This document shows, one piece after another, positions 12,631 to 24,235 of a DNA stretch of 64,000 bases. Numbering within the stretch: the stretch's first letter is position 1; every line of letters begins with the position of its first letter. The notes beneath the pieces were generated by a model that ran no database searches, had not been told where the DNA came from, and saw only the letters and a program-made list of their open reading frames with translations. The DNA lies in contig CAJJDO010000046.1 in NCBI GenBank assembly GCA_905183005.1, forward strand, positions 129,946-193,945, in the 5' to 3' direction. Source of the DNA: Paramecium pentaurelia. Taxonomy: Eukaryota > Ciliophora > Oligohymenophorea > Peniculida > Parameciidae. The position numbers and the translations under genes were made by a program.

Positions 12631-13221
12631 TCATTTTTTTATAATTTCTGCTCCAAACACTTTTGCTAATTTTTTTGCTCTTAATTTTGCAACTAATAAT
12701 TTATAAACCAAAAAGAATAATACCCCTTGAACATTAGAAATAGAAATAAAAATTTATTAATTGAAAATTCAATTAAAATGAGAAATCTTGATTCCTCATC
12801 TATTTATTCCCATCATCTCAGTCCTACCTATATAATCTTCCAGTGATGTTCTTTGTCACCAAAAAATCTAATACTCCAATTACAATTATTATTTCAGACA
12901 AAGTCCATCTAATTATATATATTGTAATTAGGCTTCTCTTATGAATAGTCCTCAAAATAAATAGACTGGAAAAGCTATCCCTTTAATTTTAAAATGAAAT
13001 AATGCCACAGTTAGATGATCAGAGTTAGTATAATAAAAATTATATCCTTCCATTTACTCTTTGTAAAATCCATTAAAGCTTAAAATACTATTTGTCATCT
13101 GTTGATCGTTTCAGATTTATATTACATCTTATTTATTTTTAACTTTATTTTGTTTATACTCATTAATCTTACTAGCTTTTTGGTTATTAGAGATTACTAT
13201 AAATTTATTTGTTTTAAACAT
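12631..13221 (-). pseudogene. Decayed TVP23-family (Golgi membrane protein) gene
   Basis: Read on the minus strand, this holds the unmistakable TVP23/FAM18 core in pieces: HLTVALFHFKIKGIAF, then IIIVIGVLDFLVTKNITGRL, then VGLR-stop-WEQIDE where the family has VGLRWW..IDE, then a C-terminal KLLVAKLRAKKLAKVFG. The pieces lie in different frames. A TGA sits where the first W of the conserved WW pair belongs, a 2-nt shift precedes VGLR, another shift precedes the last TM segment, and the middle is shortened. Two of the breaks could be introns (29 nt near 12921-12949; 27 nt near 13104-13130), but no GT-AG solution removes all of them. Other genes here are clean, so I read this as a pseudogene. Confidence 0.65.
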
Positions 13222-13341
13222 ATTGGAGTTTTCTTGAAGTTGTTAATGGTTCTTAATTTGGAATTGAATTATTAGATTTGATGATTAGTTGGAATTGGAA
13301 TAATGGGATTGTATAAAGATATTATTAAGGATTTTAAGAAT

Positions 13342-14193
13342 TCATGATTATTATTATGATTATAATTCAATTTAATAAAAATACGGCCATTGTTTACCAC
13401 TTAATATTAAATTGCCACTTCTATAGGCTATCCCATTTAGAACCTTGTTAAACATAGGGTCAGCATATCCTTTTCCCTTCACACTTTCTACATCTTAGAT
13501 CAATGCAGTAAAGTCAAGAATGTCAATTAACCTTCCATCATGTGGATCTATTTAAGCAATTAAAGGAGTTTCATAAATGTTTGCTAAAACTGTTCCATCT
13601 CCTATAATTTCTAACTCATTTAATTTATTAAGATCATTTCCATTCTCCAAACGAACACTTACAGTTTTCTTCACTTTAAAGTCGCTTGGGTCTACATGGT
13701 ACAATCTGTTAGTTCCATCAGAAATTAACAACATCTCTTCACCTTCATTGTTCTTATAAGTAGTCATTCCCCATCCTTCTTAGATTTCTCCTGGTATTTC
13801 TAATTCTTAAACTAACTACAAATTGCTATTCAATAGAAATGCTTTTCTCTCTTTCCAAGTCAACATATAGATTTCATCTTTTCCGTTTTTGTTTTATATT
13901 TTTGAACATCCTTCACCAAAATATTATTTTCCGATAGGCTATCGTGATTTTAGTTCAATGTTCTATTTATCAAAAACATTATCAATATAATGTATCTCAG
14001 AATCTCCATATAAACCTGTGCTCTCCAATAACATATCATCTGCAATAAATGCTAGACCTTCTGTAAAGAAAAGCAAGTCGGCTGGTCGCTTTAATCTATC
14101 TTTGATTATATAAGAGACCTTGTCAGATGCCTTAAAAACTGTAGGATCTTGACAATATGATAAAAATAGTAGCGAAAAGAATATTAAATACAT
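13342..14193 (-). CDS. Secreted glutaminyl-peptide cyclotransferase (plant/bacterial-type QC)
   Basis: Single exon of 284 codons. The chosen ATG gives MYLIFFSLLFLSYC, a clear signal peptide cleaved near Cys-Gln. The mature part is a five-bladed-propeller QC of the glutamine cyclotransferase family, showing LLFFTEGLAFI, the landmark LLESTGLYGDSEI, KQYFGEGCSKI, IYMLTWKERKAFLL and the late motif VLNGIAYRSGNLILSGKQWP. The enzyme converts N-terminal Gln to pyroglutamate on secreted peptides. A Met five codons upstream would need a non-ATG start, so I start here. It is divergent from the tRNA locus and follows the TVP23 remnant on the same strand. Confidence 0.88.
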
Positions 14194-14494
14194 ATTTAAT
14201 AATAATATCAAATAATAAACAAAATTGTGAATTTCACTAAGATTTTTATTAACAAATTAGATTTAAATGATGTATCATCTTTAGTGTATTTATATCAAAG
14301 ATAACTTAAGATGAATTAAATTTGATATAAAAACAAAAAATATAAAGCTAAATCCTTAATATTTCAAAGTTATATTAATAAACTGTGTGTTTTAAAGAAG
14401 AAGTAATTAATAAAGTTTTGATATTAATTTAATTTGAATTATGTATTAATAATAAAGTGTATATCTTGAATTTCAGTGGAGATATATCAGAGAT

Positions 14495-14568
14495 GCCCTT
14501 GTAGCTCAGTTGGTTAGAGCGCGAGTCTCATAATCTCGAGGTCGTGGGATCGACCCCCACCAAAGGCA
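14495..14568 (+). tRNA. tRNA-Met (CAU), elongator type
   Basis: Cloverleaf by eye: acceptor GCCCTTG / CAAAGGC, D arm GCTC-AGTTGGTTA-GAGC, anticodon loop CTCATAA with anticodon CAT and the U31-U39 pair typical of elongator tRNA-Met, T arm GTGGG / CCCAC, discriminator A. Two oddities: position 4-69 is C-A rather than a pair, and the T loop reads ATCGACC instead of TTCGANN. No intron. Box A and box B regions are present, and a T run follows. Probably functional, but the two deviations leave some doubt. Confidence 0.85.
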
Positions 14569-14570
14569 TA

Positions 14571-14579
14571 TTTTTTTTT
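14571..14579 (+). terminator. RNA polymerase III T-run terminator
   Basis: Nine T residues begin three bases after the tRNA discriminator base, as expected for a Pol III terminator. Confidence 0.75.
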
Positions 14580-14629
14580 AATGAATTGGTATTTTATTAT
14601 GTTGTTAAAAAATAAATATATTATTAATA

Positions 14630-15773
14630 ATGCAAAAGGTATTGAGATTCAACTTTGGAGTATTGTCAAGACCAAAATTGCACATTTTTGATAAGGGTGG
14701 TAAACATACTCCATCTGGAATCAGAGCTACAATTCATGGAGGTACGAGTTTTTCAGGCATTTATATGGGTGGTATGCTTGGAAATATAGGATCAGAATTA
14801 ATATTTCCTCACAATCACTAGTAAGGATTAAATTTAGATGAAGATATAATTATGAAGATCATGTAAGAGAATTAAAGACAACTTCAGGACCTGGTTAAAA
14901 TTGGTTATTACATGATATGAATTATGATAATAAAGAGATGATAGAATGGACAATGAAAAATTCAAATGTTGTTGTTAATTTACTTGGTCCAAGAAAACAT
15001 TTAAAGAATAGAAAGGATTTTGAATGGATTAATATAACAGTACCAAAAAGAATAGCTGAAGCATGTGCTAAAAATCCAGGAGTAATAAGATTAATTCATT
15101 TTTCTGCTTGTGGTGCAAATCCTCATGCTGAATCTTTAGATTTATAAACTAAATATATAGGAGAATAAGAAGTAAATCATAATATTAGAATAGGTATTAA
15201 ATGCTTTTCCAAATGCTACTATATTCAGACCAAGTGTAATGGTTGGAGATAATGATGATTTTGCTTATCATTGGTAGGTTTAAAAGAGATACTTCCATAA
15301 TTTTAATATTGTACCAGATAATTGTTAAGCAAAAAGACAACCTGTATGAATGTATAAATAATTAGATTTTTGTTCAAGATGTAGCATAAGCAATGTTAAA
15401 TGCTTTAAAAATGCCAGAAACAATAGGATAAACATATGAATTGGGAGGTCCTCATGTTTATACTTTGTTAGAATGTTATGAGATGTTTCATAATATTGTA
15501 TAAAGGCCACCAAAATTAGCTCATATTGATAAACAATTATTATTAAAAATTGGTAAATATATATATATATTAATAGCTTAATATATTCCAAATTGGAAGT
15601 ATTTCAATATTGATTATATCTTAAAACATGGAGATGATATGGTAGTTTAACCTGGATCTAAAACTATTGATGATTTATGTGTTAGACCATTGTCATTAAC
15701 ATAAGCACTTTAAAATATCTTTTGGGATATCTAAGCTCGTTATGGTGGATCAAGTGAATTATATGAAAGATGA
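14630..15773 (+). CDS. NDUFA9: Complex I 39-kDa subunit (NDUFA9-like, atypical SDR)
   Basis: Start MQKVLRFNFGVLSRPK looks like a mitochondrial presequence. It then follows the family: SGIRATIHGGTSFSGIYMG (the dinucleotide-binding strand and loop, GGTSFSG where GATGFLG is usual), IGSELIFPHNH, MKNSNVVVNLLG, RLIHFSACGAN, VLNAFPNATIFRPSVMVGD, IFVQDVAQAMLNAL and GQTYELGGPHVYTL. Introns of 22-23 nt near 14822, 15172 and 15344 restore the frame. NDUFA9 is an accessory subunit of mitochondrial NADH dehydrogenase and binds NADPH structurally. Ends GGSSELYER then TGA. It starts only 50 bp after the tRNA terminator. Confidence 0.88.
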
Positions 15774-15828
15774 TTTCACATAGTGGGTTATCTAAAAAAC
15801 GATTAGAAATAATAATAATAATATTTAT

Positions 15829-18315
15829 TCATAAATATTTCTTGAGTATTTCTTAAAGTTCTGTTTCGTTGACAGGTTTGGTGATATAATCTTACATTCC
15901 TGCCTCGAAACATTTCTTTTTATCTTAGTAATCGGAATAACCACTACAACCAATAATGATTTAGTTAGGATTTATAGCCAATATTTATTTAGTAGTTTAT
16001 ATACCATTCATTATGGGCATTTCTACATCCATGAATATTAGTTTGTATCCTTGGCATGAATTGTTACACTTTTTATTTTTCACTTTTTCTATAGATTCCA
16101 TACCAGAAAGAGCAGATTCTACATCAATTTATTAGTAATAGTTTTTCAGAACTCCTTATAAAATTTTATTAAAAGCGTAGGCATTAAAGAATTCATCATC
16201 AACAATTAAACAATGAGAACAATACGAAATAGCATCTTGAGTTATTTTTTATTATTCTTAATTCAAAGTTATTATTTCATCAACTTCCTAATAAAGAGGA
16301 TTTATTTCAGGAATTTTAATACTTGCCACTTTCTTTTATTCAGGTAAATCTATTAACATATCGAAATAAAATAATGAATAATGATTATCTTGATCTTTTT
16401 TAGATTCTATATTCAATCCACTGCATCCAATAGTTTAAGCAATTTAATTACTAATAACTAATCCTAAACCAACACCTTATTCATTTAATTTTTTACTTTC
16501 TTCCGAATTTACTTTTGAAAATGCCTTAAATAACATTTATTGTTCTTCTTTACTTATCCCAATTCCATCATCTCTAACTCCAATTCTCAACGAAGCAGAC
16601 TAAAGCGATATGATGATCTCTATTTTACTACAAGTGAATTTAAAAGCATTGCTTAACAAATTCACAATAATTTGCTTCAATCTATTTTAATCGGATATAA
16701 TAAACTTTGGGATATTACTATTAATCTTTTTTAACAATTAAAGATTCTTCAATCTAGCTTTTAAAGCGAACATTTTCATACAATCATTAATTAGATTTTC
16801 AATACTAAAAGATACCTTTTTTATTTTAAATTTTCCATTCTTTATTTAAGCCAAATCTAATAAATCATTAGATAAATTCAACATATATTTTGAATTATCC
16901 AATGCTACTTGTAAATTTTCAACTATATCTGAATTACTAGTTATAATTGGCTATATTAATACACATTCAATCATTTAAATAATACAACCTAATGGTTGAC
17001 GATATTCATGACTTACAAATGACAACATTTTTGATTTTTAAATATCATAATCTTTTAAATATCTTATTTTTTATCTATGTGTTACATCTCTACATATAAT
17101 TAAAATACTTCGATCCCTAGTAAGAGTTAAAGTGAATTCCATCAATCTTTCATTCTATTCATGTCTTGATTATAATCCAGCATTAGATTAAGAAATAGTT
17201 ATATTTTTATTTGTATTTAATTAGATACTGCCACCAAAATGTGTATTTACTGTTATAACATCTGATTTTTTTGCCTTTATCATTTTTTCTAATAAGTCTT
17301 TCATACTGATTGTTTGATATTTTTCAAACATCTATCCATCTAATAATGGTTATTTGACTGAACCAAATAAGTCTTTTTATAAAAAGATAGATTTGCAAAT
17401 ACGAGAATGATGTAAATTTGATAATCTTTATTATATATTTGGATCATCCAAGATCTCTGAACTTTAAATATGTAATGTGTTAAAACTTTCTAAAATATAT
17501 AAAATATCTCCATCCTATTCACGACCAAATAATGCTCTTGTTGCATTATTCATGTATTATATTTTGAATGATTATGTTTTTTCATCTAATATATCTAATA
17601 CTATAAGTCCTTCTTGTAAGATTTCAAGTGAATTATAAATTATTTCAGAATTGATGTAATGTTATTAAATATTGCTAAAATTATTACACAACATTCTTGC
17701 ACTTTCTTTTGATTGATCTAAAATCAAATTTCTATCACTTTCAACTACTGAAACCACTCTTTTTCCTAAACTATCTGATTTATGAATTGGTCCTATATCA
17801 ATTGGAATTGTTGTATTCAACTAATTTTAATTTATCTTTTTCAATATAATGCTTTCTTATAAGGACAGTAATAAACATAACATTAATTGAGGGTACTCTA
17901 ATTGAAACTCATTATCAGTATGCAAATATATTTATTGAAATGCACATACAACTATTATCATACTATAATACAGAGACATTATGCTTATTGAATGTTTGTT
18001 TTATGTCTATACCTTCTTAATAAGATCTTTTGAAATGTATTAACTTATTATTAATTAAGCATATGAAACATGGTTTAAGTTTTATTAATTCAGAATTATA
18101 AGACATATCAAATCTATTTGAATACAAAATATGGTTCCAATAATTTTTGTTCTTAAATTCGCAAAATGAAATACTATAACAACAGGAAATAACAAGCATA
18201 TAATTACCAAACATATTAAATTAGTTGTATTTCTATCCTCTATATAGAAATAAATGGAGTAACAAAATGACATCCAATAAATTGCTTATACTTTCAAAAA
18301 TTATCTGTCTATCAT
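15829..18315 (-). CDS. Membrane hybrid histidine kinase 2 with receiver domain
   Basis: Starts MIDRQFLKVQAIYWM. A hydrophobic N-terminal half has about six TM segments (for example LICLVIICLLFPVVIVFHF), then a PAS-like linker, the H-box FVSHEYRQPLGC, an N-box NLLSNAFKF, G1 RDDGIGISKEE and G2 EQGVGLGLVISN. The C-terminal receiver has LIFMDVEMPIMNG and the lysine in ITKPVNE. Ends EILKKYL before TGA. It is the same architecture as the kinase at 43720-46066, and the H-box with Tyr/Phe after Glu links these two as paralogs. It converges on NDUFA9 with 55 bp between stops. Confidence 0.87.
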
Positions 18316-18728
18316 ATTATATTATCCTTTGCTTTGGATAAAATATTAATATAAAAACTTATTATTACACGATTTAAAAATATCAATTTGTACTTTCAGG
18401 TCTTTTCTTTTTCATCTTTCTTAAAGTCTATTTACATAAAGTTCCAACCAATGTTGATCACTACTACTTATTTAATATATACTTCAACATATCCGAAATT
18501 TAAGAAATACATTTATATTTATAGTAGTATATACAAACATAAAATAAAAATGATTTCATTTTAAAGAAACCCCTTTTTTTACAACTATCTGCTTATTTAA
18601 ATTGATATTTTAAATGTCATAATAACTAAAAATTATTTTATATCTAACAATAAAAATAAAATAGATAATTATACTAAATAATACTTTAAACATTTCCTAA
18701 ATAAAATAAAATAGAAATATTTAATATC
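18316..18728. other. Intergenic stretch; possible fragment only
   Basis: A+T-rich. A minus-strand peptide containing SDQHWLELYVNRL (about 18426-18464) looks coding-like, but I could not attach it to a convincing start or exon chain. Otherwise nothing supported. Confidence 0.4.
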
Positions 18729-19169
18729 TCATGATTAATTATTAGTATTATTATAATGATCACGAGATGGAATACTAAAATTATATACTATTTATTTATG
18801 TAATTCTTAATCTATTATAATCTTTTCCATTTAGATCTAAATTGTGCATAACATTTCTATATCCTTCTTCTAATCTGTATCTCCCATTACTTTTTATACC
18901 CATCTACTATTGTATTTATTCACCCTCTTTTAAATCTGTTGTGCTTTATTTAATTACTAAAATTTTAGAACTTTGCTATTGCTTTATAAAGCTTCCCTTT
19001 CTGATTTCAATATTTTTATTGCATTCTATATATCAGTTGTTTAATTTAATGCATTTTATATTTATTCAACTGTATATTCATTACCTAATATAATTTGAAT
19101 TTATTCAAGTGGAGATTTTTCAGGCTTTTTTGATCCTTTTATAGGTAATGGCTTTTTAGCAAAACTCAT
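18729..19169 (-). CDS. Small helical protein with UBA-like segment, unknown
   Basis: Single exon of 147 codons from MSFAKKPLPIKGSKK to TGA. A basic, Pro/Lys-rich head precedes a helical stretch IQIILGNEYTVEQIQNAL that resembles a UBA/CUE three-helix bundle; this is weak. The rest is Gln/Lys-rich and helical. I do not recognise a family. Composition and codon use match the neighbours, which supports a real gene. Confidence 0.6.
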
Positions 19170-19779
19170 AACAAATTTTATAATAATCTAATTAATTATA
19201 AAGATTAAATTCAAATCATTTTCCTATTAAAAAAGCTTCTTAGAATCAAATCAAATCATAAATATAGTTATCTTCTCATATTGGCCCATTTAAATTCCAT
19301 TAAATAATAATAATTCCACATTTTTTGTTGGATACATCATAAGAAGACAAGCAATAATTTTATGCTCTAATAAATTAAGTTCTCAAAGATTTTTAATCTG
19401 TATTTAAGAGCTATATTTTTGATAAATCCTGTAGTTTGTATTAAGAGTATTATGTTTAATAATATTTTAATTAAATTTGTTATCATATTGTATAATAATT
19501 AAGTTAAATAATAGAATATTTAATTGAGATTATTGATTAAACCATAAGAAAAATTTTATATCAGATTATTTTCAATAGATATTTGATATTTTCAATATTT
19601 TTATTTATAAATTGTTTAAGAAACAAAGCATATTAATTATAAATTTAATTATAGATTGATTAATAGATAAAATAGAAAATACAAAGTATATGTTAGATTA
19701 ATGATAAATAATGTATTTACAATCATAAATGTGTCATCACTTGAATTTCAATTGAATTAGATGTCTAATATATTATTTA
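19170..19779. other. Intergenic stretch between divergent genes
   Basis: About 610 bp of very A+T-rich DNA between divergent genes, so it holds two promoters. No other feature seen. Confidence 0.5.
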
Positions 19780-20827
19780 ATGAAATTATTATTTTATATA
19801 TTCATATCACTATCAGTTGGAGGGTCTACACTTATGTTGACTCATTTGTACTTTTTCGATAATATGAGAGTATTTGCTTAAAGGATTTTATTTTTTCTCT
19901 CAATATCAGATTTTCTTTACTCAATAGGATTATTATTGTACGTAGAGCCTGCTTTTAGTGACTACAATAAATTTAGGTTTTGTAATAATAAATGATTTAG
20001 ATGTACTATTTAAGGAGTAATAACTTAATTTGGAACAATAAGTGCTTTTTTGTGGAGCACATCAATAGCATATTTGTTATATATTTCAATCATTAAAGGA
20101 TAATAAAGAATTGCAAAATTAGAAAGATATCAGAAGACAATTTTCATTTTTGGTAAGCATAAAAATAAAAGTAGGTTCTGCAATTCCTTTATTAATGTCA
20201 ATTCCACCATTAATTTTTGATTCTTATGCTCCAATTCCTTAAAAAGTACCAGTTACATGTTCAATCAGTTCAAATGATGAAAATAAATCATTAGACTAAA
20301 ATCGTAATCTAAGTTTGTATTTAAATCTATTGTTGTTCTACATACCATTAATATTTGCAGTGGTAATTTCAGTATATTTCATTTTGAGATCATATTTCAA
20401 AATAAAAAAAATAAAAAGTCAATATGAATTGCTAACTAAATAGATAAATATTCAATTAATATTTGCTAGGACCTTAATATTTTATCCATTTGGATTGTGT
20501 ATTTGTTGGCTACCCTCATTAATTTTGTTTTTGATATTCACTTTTAATAATGATTGGTTTTAATAGATTCAAATAAATTATTTTATATATGGAACAGGAA
20601 TATATTAATATATTAGAGTAGTTTAATATGGTTTAAGTTTTTTATAAGGATTTTTTAACAGTTTAGTTTATTTGGTTAATAGTTATTTAATGAGAAAAAA
20701 ACTTAAAACTTTAGATAAAGTTTAAATTGATAGGATCAATATAAAAAATATGATGTCTAATAATTTTGAAGATAGTATAAGAAGTAGTTAGCTTAGTAAT
20801 GATTTCGAAAATCTTCAAGATATTTGA
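19780..20827 (+). CDS. Seven-TM receptor of the cAMP-receptor-like (cAR/GCR1) type
   Basis: Starts MKLLFYIFISLSVGGSTL, which is already TM1. Family landmarks: FFLSISDFLYSIGLLLY in TM2, then C-x-IQG-x-ITQFG (CTIQGVITQFGTIS) with FLWSTSIAYLLYISI in TM3, TM5 LLLFYIPLIFAVVISVYF, TM6 LIFYPFGLCICWLPSLILF and TM7 GLSFLQGFFNSLVYLVNSY. A short Ser-rich C-terminal tail ends DFENLQDI. One 23-nt intron is visible near 20153-20176. Cys in TM3 and the WLP motif of TM6 fit class E / GCR1 receptors. The ligand is unknown. The phosphodiesterase gene starts 51 bp downstream on the same strand. Confidence 0.78.
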
Positions 20828-20878
20828 TTTATTTTTTAATTTTATTTTGTTTTTTTTGTTTTTAATTCCCATATAATT

Positions 20879-22344
20879 ATGTAAAACAATAAATCTGCAA
20901 CTGAATACTTGGATTCAATAGGATAATAGCTAGATTTCATTGATTAATATTATATCTAACAGGCAGATCAAAATGATGCTTAAGTTATATAGAAATTTAA
21001 AAAAGTCTACAAATATATAGATGAAGCGTACAAAGTAAGATTACTTATATAAATTACAGTCTAATTTTATAAATGATGATGGTTTATTTTCAGTTTATGG
21101 ATTTTTCTTATAAACAGTCAAGAAATTCAAAAGAAAATTGGAAAACAGAATCTATTATGATAAAACTGATTATGAAGCCACACTAGAAAAATTTGAACGA
21201 ACTTAAACTAAACTTGTACCTGTGTACAAAGACCTTATTTTGGAGGCTTAAAAATAAGAAAGAATAGATTTAGAAACTTTATTAGATTCTAATATGATTC
21301 ATCATATTTATACAAAAAAAGAATTAGGATAGTTTGCACTATAATTGTTTGATTTCTTAAATTTAGATTAGATTAAAGTACCTAAAGAGATTTTAGGTGA
21401 TTTAATAAATGAAATTGTCATGAATTATAATGTTGTACCTTATCATAATTTTACTCATGCCTTCCAATTATCATAATTATTATTTTCATGCTATATGAAA
21501 TCAGATTTGAAGAAATTTTGTAATTAACTTGAAATATTTTCTGCTATTCTTGCTGGTTTGGGACATGATTTAAATCATAGTAATAAATCAAATCATATTT
21601 ATTTTAGAGGGTGTTAACAATATGTATAAGATTAAAAAGTCAAAGAAATTTAACATTTTAACATCAGAAATTGCTGTCTTAGAAAATATGCATTGTGCTA
21701 CTTTCTTTAATATCATTTAACTCAACAGAAAACATGATTTCTTTCAATACATGTCAAATGATGAGGAAAAAAATTTAGCAAAAAGATTGATTATTACATC
21801 AATTTTGGCAACAGATATGGTATTTATTAATTTATATTCAAAAATAGAGTAAACATGCAAAACTTTTAGCAAAACTTTAAAAAAGAGTAGAATGCACTAA
21901 ATAATTTGATTAAGGACAAAAAAATGATTTAATAGATATGCAGAGATTTTCTAATGATAGACTTGAAGATAGAATATTTATTCTTAATATTATGGTTCAT
22001 GCTTGTGATATATCAAATCCAACAATGAAATTCAATAATTATATGAATTGGTCCTATTTATTAACCTAAGAATTTAATGATTAAGTATTATTACTCATAT
22101 TAATATTTAGACAATAAAAGAAGCTAAAATTGGAGTAGATGTGACTGGATTTCTAATTTATAAAGACAAACCCACTTATTATGGAGGATAAATGTTTTTT
22201 TCAAGTAATTAATTATAATATAAAATAGAATCTTTGGTTCTCCCATTATGGGTTTAAATAGGTGAATTATATCCAGAACTTAAATATTTGTCTGAAGAAA
22301 TCAATAAGAATTTGGAAATTTTACAATAAAAGTTAAAACAATGA
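20879..22344 (+). CDS. 3',5'-cyclic nucleotide phosphodiesterase (class I)
   Basis: A long helical N-terminal region (about 110 residues, no GAF seen) precedes a class I PDE catalytic domain: PYHNFTHAFQ (first metal His), GLGHDLNH-KGVNN across a 28-nt intron (about 21581-21608), AVLENMHCATFF, IMVHACDISNP (metal Asp) and the substrate-clamp region ending VLPLWVQIGELYPEL. All expected metal ligands are present. It hydrolyses cAMP and/or cGMP; specificity cannot be told. Other introns lie near 21032-21056 and 22084-22112. Its place directly behind a cAR-like receptor suggests shared signalling, which is inference. Confidence 0.9.
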
Positions 22345-22747
22345 TGACATACATATAATTATTCTAACTTCATTGTTTGTATATTTTTAATATAATATAA
22401 TTTTGATAAAATATAATACAAATTTTACCTTTTGAAGATAAGAAATACTCACTTAGATGATTAAAAATATAAAAAGTATTACAAAATAAAAAGTTACAGA
22501 AAGTTATGTGATTATGAGGATTAAAGTATTTTAATTATGTATTAAATGGTAAAATTATTGATAAATTCAGATTTTTATCATTAGATTGAGTCTTAAATCT
22601 ATAAAATTAATGTTAAAATACTAATATTAGTGTTTTAATATTTTTATAAATTTTTGCACTCATAATATGAATTTTAATTAATTTCTAATTAAAAATCAAA
22701 TTTAATGTTTTTTTTTGTTTTGAATAAAGAATAAAAATAATTTAGAT
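22345..22747. other. Intergenic stretch between convergent genes
   Basis: About 400 bp of A+T-rich DNA between the stops of convergent genes. No promoter is expected here. Nothing else seen. Confidence 0.5.
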
Positions 22748-23329
22748 TCAAATTCTTAAAAGAGTTTTCTTAATGATCTTCTTATGTTTTAAATGGCTAG
22801 ACTTTTGTTAGATTTTAGAATTATAGATATATTGGGTAGATTCTTTTTTAAGGAAATTCATTCTAAAATTTAATTAAAATTCTTACCCAAGAATGCGAAA
22901 TGTTTTTTAAAAGTCTGAATTACTTGTATGTTTAGCAAAATGGGTCAAATTGCTAAGTTTATTTTTTAAAGATTAGAGTAGTTCAAGGAATTCTTATCCT
23001 TTTTGTTCTCCTAAAATTCTAAAAATTAGAAATTATTGTCTAATTGCATAAGCTACAATGGCTTTAGCAAAATTTTTATGGAAATTAGTTGTATCAAGAG
23101 CTTTAAAGGTTTTTGTAGATTTTGATGATTATTTTTTTTCATTTGTGATAAAACTAGGTTTGTCATTTTCAACATATGAATCAAAACTTTTATCTTAATC
23201 AATGTCATAAGTATGATTGCTTTAAGGATTGTAATTACACTAATCAGATTATTATAAAAGTTTTTCCTAAGTGGCAGGTTATTATTAAGGTGAAGGTTAA
23301 ATTGAGCAATAGTAGATTGGATAGCACAT
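22748..23329 (-). CDS. Unknown basic protein, tandem paralog A
   Basis: Starts MCYPIYYCSIQPSPQQQ. A Tyr/Pro/Gln-rich head and a linker lead to a Lys-rich helical domain (TNFHKNFAKAIVAYAIR, KTFRILG) and a C-terminal motif YIYNSKIQQKSSHLKHKKI. The last motif and the head are shared with the gene at 23563-24235. A 24-nt intron near 22872-22895 is needed; others are likely. No known domain is recognised. It may be DNA- or RNA-binding given its charge, which is only a guess. Confidence 0.65.
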
Positions 23330-23562
23330 TTAGGTCTAATAGAATGGAAAGTAGATGTAAGGTTATTAAGAATAGAACATATTAAGGTAAATATTAAAAT
23401 TAGTATATAATTTAATTTTTTAAAGTATTGTTATAATGCATTTTGCGTTTATTTTGACAATAAATAACATTAATTGCTTACCATAATTTTTGTGGTATTT
23501 TTATAATTCAAATTAAGTTAAAAAAAATATTTATTAATAATAATTATTTATATCATTGAAAA

Positions 23563-24235
23563 AGCTTAAGGTAATCAGATTTTAAAAAGGTTTTTTTTAA
23601 TAATATGTTTGCCTTTCAAATGGCTAGTCTTCTATTAAATTTTTGAATTGTAAATATAACTGATGCAATCTTTTCTTAAAAACTTATTACTAACTAATAT
23701 TTATATATATATACCATAAAATTCTAAATATCTTAATGAAATCTTCATCTCGAGTATATTTGCTTATATGTGATAAATTTCTTATATTATTTTACATTTT
23801 CTTTACTAATCGATAGAACTTAAGGGCTTTTTTATCCCCTAATTGAGAAACTACAATTGCATTTTGTTATTTAATGTATAAGATGACTGCTTTTGCATAA
23901 TTTTTCTAGATATTTGTTGAACCATTCAATTAATTAACAGCATAACTTTTTTCTTGATTATCATTTAATCCTTTTGCACTATAATCTTCATCATTTCCAT
24001 CTGAATGTTCATCTAACATATCAAAATCTTAATTATCTTAATTCTCAGGAGGTTTAGTTTCTTCTAAATGTTGTTTTGTAACATTCTTAATACAATTCTA
24101 ATTTGATTCTTCTTATTAATTGGACTAAACTTAAGTTTGAACTAATATTTATTAAGGATAGATGATATATGGTGTATAAGTTTGCATTGGATAATAGTAA
24201 TACACCTATGAATAGGGAAATGGGCAGTTATACAT
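23563..24235 (-). CDS. Unknown basic protein, tandem paralog B
   Basis: Starts MYNCPFPYSQVYYYYPMQ. It has the same plan as its downstream neighbour: aromatic/Gln-rich head, acidic linker (DEHSDGNDEDYS), helical domain with QKNYAKAVILYIKQQ and DEDFIKIFRILC, then YIYNSKIQQKTSHLKGKH. A 25-nt intron near 23692-23716 joins the last exon. The stop is TGA after LKLFQ. The pair clearly comes from a local duplication. Function unknown. Confidence 0.68.

Noticed and set aside
12841..12925. Alternative frame in the TVP23 remnant with IRFFGDKEHHW
   Set aside because: It looked coding, but the overlapping frame holds the conserved DFLVTKNITGRL block of TVP23.
15325..15591. Minus-strand ORF over NDUFA9
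   Set aside because: The plus strand holds conserved NDUFA9 sequence.
18316..18600. Possible small gene with MKSFLFYVCIYYY and SDQHWLELYVNRL
   Set aside because: It needs a 19-nt intron and lacks any supporting domain; exons could not be made convincing.
22690..24000. Possible inverted or direct DNA repeat around the motif ggctag near 22797 and 23623
   Set aside because: The similarity is explained by the C-terminal coding motif shared by two tandem paralogous genes, not by a mobile element.
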